From positions 1-15,345 of the forward strand of contig RFHL01000766.1 of NCBI GenBank assembly GCA_003696875.1: DNA of 15,345 nt. Reading direction: 5' to 3'. The position numbers and the translations under genes are program-made. The notes under the pieces were generated by a model. The model was given only the letters and a program-made list of their open reading frames with translations, had not been told where the DNA came from and did not search any database. How positions within the stretch are numbered: position 1 is the first letter of the stretch; every line of letters starts with the position of its first letter. Positions 6,815 through 14,274 of the stretch are shown here, one piece after another. Source of the DNA: Bacteroidota bacterium (GTDB lineage: Bacteria; Bacteroidota; Bacteroidia; J057).

Positions 6815-8284
6815 TCAGGGATCAGAAAGCACCCAAGTATCCTTGGAGCCTCCTCCCTGGGAGGAATTCACGATCAAGCTCCCCTTCTTGAGCGCCACGC
6901 GCGTCAGGCCACCGGGCAGGACATAGGTCTCGTCTTTGCCCATCAGGGTGAAGGTGCGCAGGTCGATGTGCCGGGGTTCAAAATGTTCTTCCTCTTCTAT
7001 GTAGGTACTGTGCAGCGACAGCAGCATCTTGGGCTGGGCGATATAGTTGCGCGGATTGGCCTGAATCTTTTTGGCCAGGGCCTCCAACTCCGCCTTGCTT
7101 AGGCGGTCACAAACCGTAACGCCATACCCCCCTGACATATCCACTGGTTTGATGACGAGCTCTGGCAAGTGGGCCAGGGTATAGGCCAGGTCATCCGGCC
7201 GCTGGCAAATGTAGGTGGGCACATTGGGCAGAATCGGCTCCTGCTTCAGGTAATAACGGATCATATCCGGCACAAAGGCACAAATGGCCTTATCATCCGA
7301 CACGCCGGTCCCCGGCGCATTGACCAGGGTTGCATTGCCCTTCAGGTAGGCTCCCATTACCCCTGGTACGCCCAATAGAGAGTCCTTGCGAAAAACCTCT
7401 GGATCCAGAAAGGCGTCATCTACCCGGCGGTAGATGACGTCTACCCGCCGCAAGCCCCGGATGGTCCGCAGGTAGACGGTGTCCCTTTCTACTACAAGAT
7501 CCCGGCTCTCAACCAGTTCTATGCCCATCGTCTGAGCCAGGAAAGAATGCTCATAGTAGGCTGAGTTGTACTGGCCCGGAGTCAGCAATACACAGAGGGG
7601 ATCTGCTATCCCCCGGGGAGCGACCGACTGCAGGGTGCTCAGCAGCATGGAAGGATATTGGCTGACCCCCTCCACCGCGATTTGCTTGAACAAATCCGAG
7701 AGCGTCCGCCGCATGGTTTCCCGGTTGGCCAGCACATAGCTCACCCCCGAAGGACAACGGACATTGTCCTCCAGTACGTAAAACTGTCCATCCTTATGCC
7801 GGATCAGATCGGTCCCGCAAATGTGGGTATAGATCTCCCCTGCTGGCACAAAGCCCTTCATCTCCTGACAATAGTGAGGCGAGGAATCTACCAGTTCCTT
7901 GGGCACCACCTTGTCCTTGAGGATGCGCCGGTGGGTATATACGTCCTTTAAAAACAAGTTGAGCGCCTGATTGCGCTGGGTTATCCCCTGCTCCAGCCGG
8001 GCCCACTCCTCCGGCTCCAACAAGCGCGGAAACAAATCAAAGGGAAAAATCTTCTCTGCCCCCTGTTCCTCATCATCATACACAGAAAAGGTGATTCCCT
8101 GATTCAGAAACGACAGCTTGGCCGACTCATTGAGTCGCTTGAAGTCCTTCTGGCTGATCGACTGAAACAGGGACCGAACCTGCGCATAGGGATCGGATGC
8201 ATCGCTTTGCGGAGCAGAAAACACCTCGTCCAGCATGTCATCGGGAATGACATAGGTATCAAAAAGTGAGCGAAGATCGGCCAT
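6815..8284 (-). CDS. Circularly permuted ATP-grasp type 2 ligase
   Basis: This 489-residue cytoplasmic enzyme is predicted to form amide (peptide-like) bonds with ATP. Visible family motifs are GTDLIRHKDGQFYVLEDN ending at Glu172-Asp173-Asn174, RCPSGVSYVLANRE directly after, LLTPGQYNSAYYEHSFLA, the nucleotide-binding KPVDMSGGYGV at 379-389, and a C-terminal GGLTRVALKKGSLIVNSSQG block ending near SKDTWVL. The order, with the Gly-rich loop late in the protein, is that of the permuted ATP-grasp fold (DUF404/DUF407 region). The first ATG, at 8284, gives MADLRSLFDTY, as in relatives; a TTG 11 codons upstream is less likely. It is the first gene of the minus-strand arm and faces the transglutaminase-amidoligase across a 96-bp spacer. 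The acceptor and donor substrates are unknown. Confidence 0.93.
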   Translation of the reverse strand: MADLRSLFDTYVIPDDMLDEVFSAPQSDASDPYAQVRSLFQSISQKDFKRLNESAKLSFLNQGITFSVYDDEEQGAEKIFPFDLFPRLLEPEEWARLEQGITQRNQALNLFLKDVYTHRRILKDKVVPKELVDSSPHYCQEMKGFVPAGEIYTHICGTDLIRHKDGQFYVLEDNVRCPSGVSYVLANRETMRRTLSDLFKQIAVEGVSQYPSMLLSTLQSVAPRGIADPLCVLLTPGQYNSAYYEHSFLAQTMGIELVESRDLVVERDTVYLRTIRGLRRVDVIYRRVDDAFLDPEVFRKDSLLGVPGVMGAYLKGNATLVNAPGTGVSDDKAICAFVPDMIRYYLKQEPILPNVPTYICQRPDDLAYTLAHLPELVIKPVDMSGGYGVTVCDRLSKAELEALAKKIQANPRNYIAQPKMLLSLHSTYIEEEEHFEPRHIDLRTFTLMGKDETYVLPGGLTRVALKKGSLIVNSSQGGGSKDTWVLSDP

Positions 8285-8309
8285 AGTGATGGGCGTGATA
8301 GGGAGAGGG

Positions 8310-8340
8310 CAAAGCAATCAGTTTTTTGAAATTATAAAAA
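8310..8340 (-). promoter_or_regulatory. Candidate promoter for the ATP-grasp/alpha-E/Anbu arm
   Basis: On the minus strand TTGCTTTG (8317-8310) matches seven of eight positions of TAnnTTTG. Exactly 19 nt upstream is TTTT (8340-8337), close to the -33 element TTTG. The -7 element ends 25 nt before the ATP-grasp ATG. Both halves are imperfect, and the region is generally AT-rich. Confidence 0.3.
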
Positions 8341-8357
8341 CATCCCAATATTATTTG
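8325..8357 (+). promoter_or_regulatory. Candidate promoter for the transglutaminase-amidoligase gene
   Basis: TTTG at 8325-8328 is followed after 20 nt by TATTATTTG at 8349-8357. This is close to the Bacteroidota promoter form TTTG-N19-TAnnTTTG, with one extra base inside the -7 element. It ends 23 nt before the ATG at 8381. It overlaps the opposing candidate promoter, so the two arms could be co-regulated or could compete. The spacer is the most AT-rich patch of the region. Confidence 0.45.
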
Positions 8358-8380
8358 AGATATTTACAAAAAAGCACTTC

Positions 8381-11300
8381 ATGGGCATTCAGGTCGCTAT
8401 CAAACACCACACCCGTTACGAATATGAACGGCCCATTAATCTGGGACCACAAACCATTCGCCTTCGTCCGGCCCCCCATACCCGCAGCCCAATCAAGGGC
8501 TACAGCCTGCGGGTGCAACCGGAAAACCACTTTATCAACTGGCAGCAAGATCCCTTTGGCAATTACCTGGCGCGCCTGGTTTTCCCCGATAAAACAGACC
8601 ATTTCATCATCGACGTGGAGGTCATCACGGAGCAGATCACCCTCAATCCCTTTGACTTTTTTCTGGAGGCCTATGCCGAGACCGTTCCATTCGCCTATCC
8701 TCCCGATTTACAGAAGGAGCTCTCGCTCTATCTGGAGGTCACCGAGTCAGGCCCTCTCCTTCAGGAGTGGGTCGCCCGGGCCAAGGCCCTGCAGCGCGAA
8801 CACCCCCGCAGCGTGGACTTTCTGGTGCGGCTAAACCAGGAAGTGTGTCATGCGATCGACTACACCATCCGGCTGGAGCCGGGGGTACATAGCTGTGAGC
8901 AGACCCTCACTTTGGGGCGGGGCTCTTGCCGGGACTCAGGCTGGCTCCTGGTTCAGATTCTGCGCCACCTGGGCCTGGCGGCCCGTTTTGTCTCCGGGTA
9001 TCTGGTCCAGTTGACGGCCGATGAGGCCCCGGTAGAGGGGCCCGCCGGTCCCACCGAAGACTTCACGGACCTGCATGCCTGGGCCGAAGTATACCTGCCC
9101 GGGGCCGGTTGGATCGGCCTGGATGCGACCTCGGGCCTTTTTGCGGGCGAAGGCCACATCCCCCTGGCTTGCACCCCCAGCCCGGAATCGGCCGCCCCTA
9201 TCAGTGGGGTACTGGACCAGGTAAAAACGGAGTTTTTTTACGAAAATACCGTGGAGCGCATTTGGGAAAGGCCCCGCGTGACCCGCCCCTATTCCGATGC
9301 CCAGTGGACCCGAATGACCGCCCTGGGCGAAGAGGTGGATCGACGCCTGGCCCAGCAGGATATGCGCCTTACCATGGGCGGAGAGCCGACTTTTGTGTCC
9401 TCCCTGGATATGGAGTCCCCCCAGTGGAATGAAGACGCCGATGGCCCGGACAAGCGGCGGATGGGTTGGGACCTCGCCCTGCGCCTCAAGGCGCACTTTG
9501 CGCCCCAGGGCCTTATCCATCAGGGCCAGGGCAAATGGTACCCCGGAGAACCGATCCCCCGCTGGCAATACGCCATCTACTGGCGCAAGGACGGCCTCCC
9601 CCTCTGGCAATCCCCTCAGCGGCTGGCCGCTCCTCACGGGGAGTTTACCTACGACCAAGACCAAGCTGCCGCCTTGGCCCGGGAGCTGTGCACCCGGCTG
9701 GGGATTTCGCCCGCTCATGCGCAGGCGGCCTACGAAGACCACTATTACTATTTGTGGGAAGCGGGCAACCTACCTCTGGGCGCTGATCCCGGCACCTTAA
9801 ATCCTAAGGATAGCCTATCCCGGCAGGCCCTGGCCAAATTGCTGGAGCAGGGCTGGTCCCAGCCCCGCGGATATGTCATTCCCTTGCAATGGGATCCCTA
9901 TGGCCAGATCTGGCAGAGCTGTGTGTGGCCCTTTACCCGGGAAAAGCTGTACCTCATCCCGGGCGATTCGGCGATGGGGGTCCGGCTGCCCCTGGATCGC
10001 CTGTCGGCTCAGTCTTATTCCGAGCCCGAACCCGCCTCCGGCAATCCTGATGTCCCGACCATCAAAACCGCCCTCTGCGTGGAGATTCGGGAAGGAAGAC
10101 TGTACGTTTTTTTGCCTCCGCTGCATGACATGGCTTCTGCGTATGAGCTGATTCGCAGCCTGGAAGAGGCCGCAAACGAGTTGGAGCAAGCTATCATCCT
10201 GGAGGGATATCCCTTACCCTATGATTCCCAGCTGGAAAAACTGGTCGTTGCTCCCGATCCGGGCGTGATCGAAGTCAACGTACACCCTGCCCGGACCTGG
10301 GCCGAAATGGTCGATACCTACCAGACGCTCTTCGAACTGGCCAAACAGAGTCGCCTGGGAGCGGAAAAATTCATGATCGACGGGCGCCATACCGGCACCG
10401 GAGGGGGTAATCATATCACCCTCGGGGGGGCCACTCCCGCCGACAGTCCTTTCCTGCGCCGGCCAGACCTCCTGCGGAGCTTCGTTTCGTTCTGGCAAAA
10501 CCATCCAGGTCTGTCCTACCTCTTTGCCTCGACCTTTGTGGGGCCTACGTCGCAGGCCCCCCGGGTAGATGAGGGTCGACCCGAAATCTTGTATGAGCTG
10601 GAGATCGCCTTCCGGGAACTGGACCGGCATCCCAATCCCCAGCCCTGGCTGGTGGACCGGCTATTCCGCAACTTGCTCATCGATATGACGGGCAATACCC
10701 ATCGGGCCGAGTTTTGCATAGACAAATTATTTAACCCGGATAGCCAGTCCGGGCGGCTGGGCATCGTGGAGATGCGGGGCTTTGACATGCCGCCACATGT
10801 ACGCATGTGCCTGGCCCAGCTCCTGCTCATCCGCAGCCTGGCCGCCGCCTTCTGGGAAAAACCCTATCGCCATAAGTTGATAGACTGGGGTCTGGAACTC
10901 CATGACCGCTTTTTGATCCACCACTATGTCAGGGAAGACCTGCAGGAGGTCTGTGACTACCTCCAGGCCCAGGGCCTGGATTTTGACATGGAGTGGCTGG
11001 CCCCTTTCTTCGAATTTCGCTTTCCTGTCCTGGGAGAAGTGAAGCTCCAGGGCATAAGCCTTACCCTGCGGGCAGGCATCGAGCCCTGGCACGTCCTGGG
11101 CGAAGAGATGAGCAACGCCGGCACGGCGCGCTTCGTGGACTCCTCCCTGGAGCGGCTGGAGGTAAAAGTAAGCGGCATCCGAACGGAGCGATTCCAGTTG
11201 CTGTGCAATCAACACGTGGTCCCGCTCCGGCCTACGGCCGAGCCAGGGGTATACGTAGCCGCCATTCGCTACAAGGCCTGGAATCCTCCCTCGGCCTTGC

Positions 11301-11647
11301 ATCCCACCATAGAGGTGGATACCCCGCTGGTCTTTGATCTGTATGACCAGTGGAATGCCCGTACCCTGGGCGGATGTAGCTACCATGTCGCCCATCCGGG
11401 CGGCCGTAACTATGATACCTTTCCTGTCAACAGCTACGAGGCAGAGGCGCGCCGCGCTACGCGATTCAACGAACAAAATCACTCTCCCCAAGCGCATACT
11501 CCTCTTACCCGGCAAAGCGCCGAGGCCGCAGTCACCCGCTCTGTACAGCCCACTGGTCCCCGGCCCTACCTACAAGAACCCATTGTCCTGCAACCCTATC
11601 CTGCTTTCCCCTTTACGCTGGACCTGAGACGAATTGATAAGCGATAG
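8381..11647 (+). CDS. Fused transglutaminase-like cysteine peptidase and DUF2126 putative amidoligase
   Basis: This 1088-residue cytoplasmic protein has three parts. Residues about 3-90 are the N-terminal domain of bacterial transglutaminases (IKHHTRYEYERPINLGPQ, then LRPAP). Residues about 160-260 are the transglutaminase-like core, with Cys183 in GRGSCRDSGWLLVQILR, His232 in DLHAWAEVYLP and Asp248 in GLDATSG, an intact triad. Residues about 325-1050 are DUF2126: MGGEPTFVS at 332-340, GRHTGTGGGNHITLGG at 668-683 and MTGNTHRAEFCIDK at 769-782. DUF2126 has been predicted to be an amidoligase of the glutamine synthetase-like fold. The fusion suggests one protein that both joins and cuts amide bonds. 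The length is normal for the family. It is transcribed away from the ATP-grasp, alpha-E and Anbu genes, its usual neighbours. Many such clusters also hold a second, short transglutaminase gene, but none is seen here. Confidence 0.93.
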   Translation: MGIQVAIKHHTRYEYERPINLGPQTIRLRPAPHTRSPIKGYSLRVQPENHFINWQQDPFGNYLARLVFPDKTDHFIIDVEVITEQITLNPFDFFLEAYAETVPFAYPPDLQKELSLYLEVTESGPLLQEWVARAKALQREHPRSVDFLVRLNQEVCHAIDYTIRLEPGVHSCEQTLTLGRGSCRDSGWLLVQILRHLGLAARFVSGYLVQLTADEAPVEGPAGPTEDFTDLHAWAEVYLPGAGWIGLDATSGLFAGEGHIPLACTPSPESAAPISGVLDQVKTEFFYENTVERIWERPRVTRPYSDAQWTRMTALGEEVDRRLAQQDMRLTMGGEPTFVSSLDMESPQWNEDADGPDKRRMGWDLALRLKAHFAPQGLIHQGQGKWYPGEPIPRWQYAIYWRKDGLPLWQSPQRLAAPHGEFTYDQDQAAALARELCTRLGISPAHAQAAYEDHYYYLWEAGNLPLGADPGTLNPKDSLSRQALAKLLEQGWSQPRGYVIPLQWDPYGQIWQSCVWPFTREKLYLIPGDSAMGVRLPLDRLSAQSYSEPEPASGNPDVPTIKTALCVEIREGRLYVFLPPLHDMASAYELIRSLEEAANELEQAIILEGYPLPYDSQLEKLVVAPDPGVIEVNVHPARTWAEMVDTYQTLFELAKQSRLGAEKFMIDGRHTGTGGGNHITLGGATPADSPFLRRPDLLRSFVSFWQNHPGLSYLFASTFVGPTSQAPRVDEGRPEILYELEIAFRELDRHPNPQPWLVDRLFRNLLIDMTGNTHRAEFCIDKLFNPDSQSGRLGIVEMRGFDMPPHVRMCLAQLLLIRSLAAAFWEKPYRHKLIDWGLELHDRFLIHHYVREDLQEVCDYLQAQGLDFDMEWLAPFFEFRFPVLGEVKLQGISLTLRAGIEPWHVLGEEMSNAGTARFVDSSLERLEVKVSGIRTERFQLLCNQHVVPLRPTAEPGVYVAAIRYKAWNPPSALHPTIEVDTPLVFDLYDQWNARTLGGCSYHVAHPGGRNYDTFPVNSYEAEARRATRFNEQNHSPQAHTPLTRQSAEAAVTRSVQPTGPRPYLQEPIVLQPYPAFPFTLDLRRIDKR

Positions 11648-11673
11648 GGAGGCCACAGAACTAAATTCATCTC

Positions 11674-12522
11674 TTACTCCTTCAGCTGTTCCAAGCGCTC
11701 CTCCCAGGCCTGTATCGTTTGCTCCCGGTCCCGCTCATTGGGGAAGGCCTTTTTTCGGACCATCTCCAACGCCGTCGCGATGGTTGATCGGGCTGCTGCC
11801 TGATAGCCCAGGCGCACTTCCAGAAGTGACTTGATGCTATAGGCAAACTCGCTTTGAGGGTCCAAAGTCAGGGCCTTTTCAGCCAGAGCGAGTGCTTGCA
11901 GATAGTCCTGTTGCTGCATCAGCAGGTACTCGGCCGCCAGCACCAGGGCCTCGGGATCTTCCCCCGGATAGACCTCCGCCTCCAGATAGGCCCGGTAATC
12001 AGCATCGGTCCCGGTTTCGATGGGGAAGCTGAGTTGGGTATGTCCCCAGGAGAGGTAAAGCCGGGCGTCGTTGGGGATGAAATCGAGGTCGAAGGTAAGG
12101 GCCTCGTAGAAGCGCTTACTGTGCTCAACGGGCACCCAGAAACGGGCCACATCCTAGACCAGATCATAGCCATATGCCCCGTAGAGGCTGGTGTCGCGAT
12201 GCAAAATGACCATCCATCTGTCCGGATAGGGGATGGTAGCCAGGGCAAAGGTCCCAGCGGGAACAGCTTGGCCCCCAACCTTGACCGCCTGGTCAAAGCG
12301 TATCTTGGTGCAAGGCCCGGCCCCGGTGCGCCAGACTTCGCCCCAGGGGACCAATCCGCCAAAAATCTCCCGGCCCCGCGCCGCGGGGCGGTCGTACCAA
12401 ATTTCAATCCGGGTGTCGCCGGCCTGCTGCGACAGGTAGGCCGAGGGGCTCAGCGATGGAAAATCCGGCTGGGCCTGCTGGCCCAGCGGGGCCAGGCAGA
12501 TTGGGAAAAGCCACTTTTTCAT
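11674..12522 (-). pseudogene. DUF2911 family protein gene interrupted by an in-frame amber codon
   Basis: Reading from ATG 12522, a short Sec-type leader (MKKWLFPICLAPLG) precedes typical DUF2911 sequence: LSPSAYLSQQ, IEIWYDRPAARGREIFGGLV, PWGEVWRTGAG and AGTFALATIP. The frame meets TAG at 12156-12154 (codon 123), then continues without a shift. The continuation is DARLYLSWGHTQLSFPIET and a TPR-like helical tail (ALALAEKALTLDPQSEFAYS), ending at TAA 11676-11674. Both halves belong to one DUF2911 protein of about 282 residues. The stop sits in the segment YDLV-stop-DVARFWVPVE, where relatives have an ordinary residue; one base change (for example CAG to TAG) would explain it. It may be a recent pseudogene, a sequencing or assembly error, or suppressed. 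DUF2911 function is unknown. The gene ends 26 bp from the convergent amidoligase gene. Confidence 0.85.
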
Positions 12523-12675
12523 ACTGGATAAGGGTAGGGTAATAGCGGACCCCCCAAACTAGCATTCCCGATCAGGAGAAAAAATGAAAAAAAATGGATC
12601 AAGGCTGATGACCTTCTACCCTGCGCCTCGATAGATAGGCATACGACACCTTTTACCCCTTCTAACCTAATCGTC

Positions 12676-13704
12676 ATGCCTTTCACCACCCGACTCTTCG
12701 CCTTTGCCCTGATCCTGCTGGTTTTTGCCTGTGGCACTCCGCAGGGTGATTACCATACCTACGAAGCGACCTTTGCCAATGGGGAGACCGCCGAGGTGGT
12801 GGTGCATCCGGTAGCCGATGCCCAAACGGGCATGGTTTCCGCCCATATTCCGCTCCCGGCCGGCTGGAAGGTCGGGCCGCAAGGATGGGAACTTCCTGGA
12901 AAGGCGATGGTCCAGGAACAAAAAGGCGGCTCATTCACCCAGGGCCAGATGCCCAGCCCGGATCAGGTCCTGCGCCAGCAACTCCTGCCCCGCATCCAAC
13001 AGCAGGGCCTGCAGGTCAGTGGCATGGAGGATCTCCCCGCCGTAGCTCAAAACGACCAGCGTACCTTCGCCCAATACTGGAAATTTGCCCCCACCCAGGA
13101 CCGTCATCTCGCCAAAGGCATTTCGTACACCGATGCCCAAGGCAAGCCGGGCTATGCCGTGGTGCACTTCATCCACAGCCAGTCCCAGTTTGGCAACATG
13201 ATGCACTACTACCTGCACGTCCTCCAGGCCCAGCCCGATGCCTATGAAGAAGCCAAGCAGGCCATGCTGCATGCTCTCGCCCATTTCCAGATAGACCCGC
13301 AATACCTGGCCGCCCACAACCAACGGGAACAGCAGCGCGCCCAGGCCAGCAACCAGGCACATCAGCAGCGGATGGCCGCCAATCAGCAGCCTTTCAATGC
13401 CTGGAACCAGACCCAACAAACCTACAGCGACATCAGCGATATGTCCATGGAGAGCTGGCGCCGCCGCAATGCCATGAATGACAATGGCCACCAGCAAAGT
13501 ATCAATGGCATCTGGGAGCAAGGAACCACCACCAATCCCTACACCGGCCAGCAGATGGAGATGCCCAGCGGTTACAACCATTACTACACCAACCCCAACG
13601 GAGATTACATCGGCACCAATGACCACTTCTATCAGCCGGGCATGGATCCCAACGTCAACAATCAGGATTGGCAGGAAGTGTATCCCGATGGCAATGGTTG
13701 GTAA
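12676..13704 (+). CDS. Gln-rich lipoprotein of unknown function
   Basis: This 342-residue protein has a lipoprotein signal, with a hydrophobic stretch at about residues 7-18 and lipobox VFAC (Cys19). Residues about 25-200 look like a folded domain, with strands YEATFANGETAEVVVHPV and IPLPAGWKVGPQGWELPG and a later GYAVVHFIHSQSQFGNMMHYY. Residues about 215-255 are a Gln/Ala/Asn-rich helical linker (QREQQRAQASNQAHQQRMA). The C-terminus is Asn/Gly/Tyr-rich, with NPYTGQQMEMPSGYNHYYTN and GDYIGTNDHFYQPG. From memory, a similar linker plus a C-terminal GYxxYYxNxxGxYIGT motif occurs in other uncharacterised bacterial secreted proteins; I know of no function. The gene is divergent from the DUF2911 gene across 153 bp, where I see no good promoter match. 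It ends at a strong terminator, so it is probably monocistronic. Confidence 0.85.
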   Translation: MPFTTRLFAFALILLVFACGTPQGDYHTYEATFANGETAEVVVHPVADAQTGMVSAHIPLPAGWKVGPQGWELPGKAMVQEQKGGSFTQGQMPSPDQVLRQQLLPRIQQQGLQVSGMEDLPAVAQNDQRTFAQYWKFAPTQDRHLAKGISYTDAQGKPGYAVVHFIHSQSQFGNMMHYYLHVLQAQPDAYEEAKQAMLHALAHFQIDPQYLAAHNQREQQRAQASNQAHQQRMAANQQPFNAWNQTQQTYSDISDMSMESWRRRNAMNDNGHQQSINGIWEQGTTTNPYTGQQMEMPSGYNHYYTNPNGDYIGTNDHFYQPGMDPNVNNQDWQEVYPDGNGW

Positions 13705-13728
13705 GCTTTTTCAGCACCATCGTGAAGC

Positions 13729-13758
13729 AACGGCTGCCCCTCTCGGGCAGCCGTTTTT
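13729..13758 (+). terminator. Strong rho-independent terminator after the Gln-rich lipoprotein
   Basis: A perfect 11-bp stem pairs AACGGCTGCCC (13729-13739) with GGGCAGCCGTT (13745-13755). The loop is CTCTC and the T run is 13754-13758. It begins 25 nt after the TAA at 13702-13704. It is the clearest terminator in the window and isolates the lipoprotein gene from the ankyrin gene. Confidence 0.88.
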
Positions 13759-13847
13759 GGATTAGAACCTGTTCGGGAGATGTGCCTGGAATTCATTACT
13801 ATGGAGGAAATAATGGTCCTCGGTATTCACCTCTGCCACCCCTTCCT

Positions 13848-14135
13848 ATGCCAGCCGGAAACTGGAAAGAACTCGTCTCTGCCGCCGAGCGCGGCGACCT
13901 CGACCTCATGCGCTATCACCTGCGCCTGGGCGTGGACCCCAACTATCAGCATCCCGAGTTTCTGCCTACGCCGCTGATTGAGGCGGCGCGCTATAACCAA
14001 CCGGAGGCGGTACGCCTCCTCCTCGAGTTTGGTGCCGATCCAGAGATCAAGGCCAAGCTCGGCGTAGAGACCGCCCAGTCGGTGGCCCGGCTTCTTCGGC
14101 ACCGGGCGGTCCTCAAGGTGCTAGAGGCAGGCTAA
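13848..14135 (+). CDS. Small ankyrin-repeat protein
   Basis: This 95-residue protein has about two and a half ankyrin repeats. The first is helical (NWKELVSAAERGDLDLMRYHL) with the turn RLGVDPNY. The second has TPLIEAARYNQPEAVRLLLE followed by FGADPEIK. A degenerate last repeat (VETAQSVARLLRHRAVLKVL) ends it. Ankyrin repeats mediate protein-protein contacts. There is no signal peptide, so it is probably cytoplasmic. ATG 13848 is chosen because the first repeat starts directly after it; the frame is open further upstream, but that part passes through the terminator at 13729-13758 and cannot be protein. No partner is obvious, since the upstream gene is a separate transcription unit. The gap of 139 bp to the DUF2071 gene carries a possible promoter element. 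Confidence 0.82.
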   Translation: MPAGNWKELVSAAERGDLDLMRYHLRLGVDPNYQHPEFLPTPLIEAARYNQPEAVRLLLEFGADPEIKAKLGVETAQSVARLLRHRAVLKVLEAG

Positions 14136-14183
14136 AGCCGCTATTCCGCAAACCAATCGCCTCCTTCCTCCCCAGCGGCGTAT

Positions 14184-14191
14184 TATCTTTA
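14184..14191 (+). promoter_or_regulatory. Candidate -7 promoter element for the DUF2071 gene
   Basis: TATCTTTA matches seven of eight positions of TAnnTTTG and lies 83 nt before the DUF2071 ATG. It is identical to the octamer upstream of the esterase gene. No -33 TTTG is seen about 19 nt upstream, so the call is weak. Confidence 0.3.
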
Positions 14192-14274
14192 GATTTTGAC
14201 CTAAGGCCAAACATCGGATGCCCCTGCTTTGTCGTACTACCTAGAGAGGACTACCTGTTTCGCGAAGCCTGCCC

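Noticed and set aside
11854..12531. 225-codon plus-strand frame opposite the DUF2911 gene
   Set aside because: The minus strand carries recognisable DUF2911 and TPR-like sequence; the plus-strand translation has no recognisable motif.
12574..12634. 16-codon open frame preceded by AGGAG, in the gap between the DUF2911 and lipoprotein genes
   Set aside because: It is too short to support, ends at TAG, and genes in this window do not generally use Shine-Dalgarno sites. The match may be chance in an A-rich stretch.
13668..13847. Upstream extension of the ankyrin frame into the preceding lipoprotein gene
   Set aside because: The extension passes through the strong terminator at 13729-13758 and has no ankyrin-like sequence; the repeats begin directly after ATG 13848.
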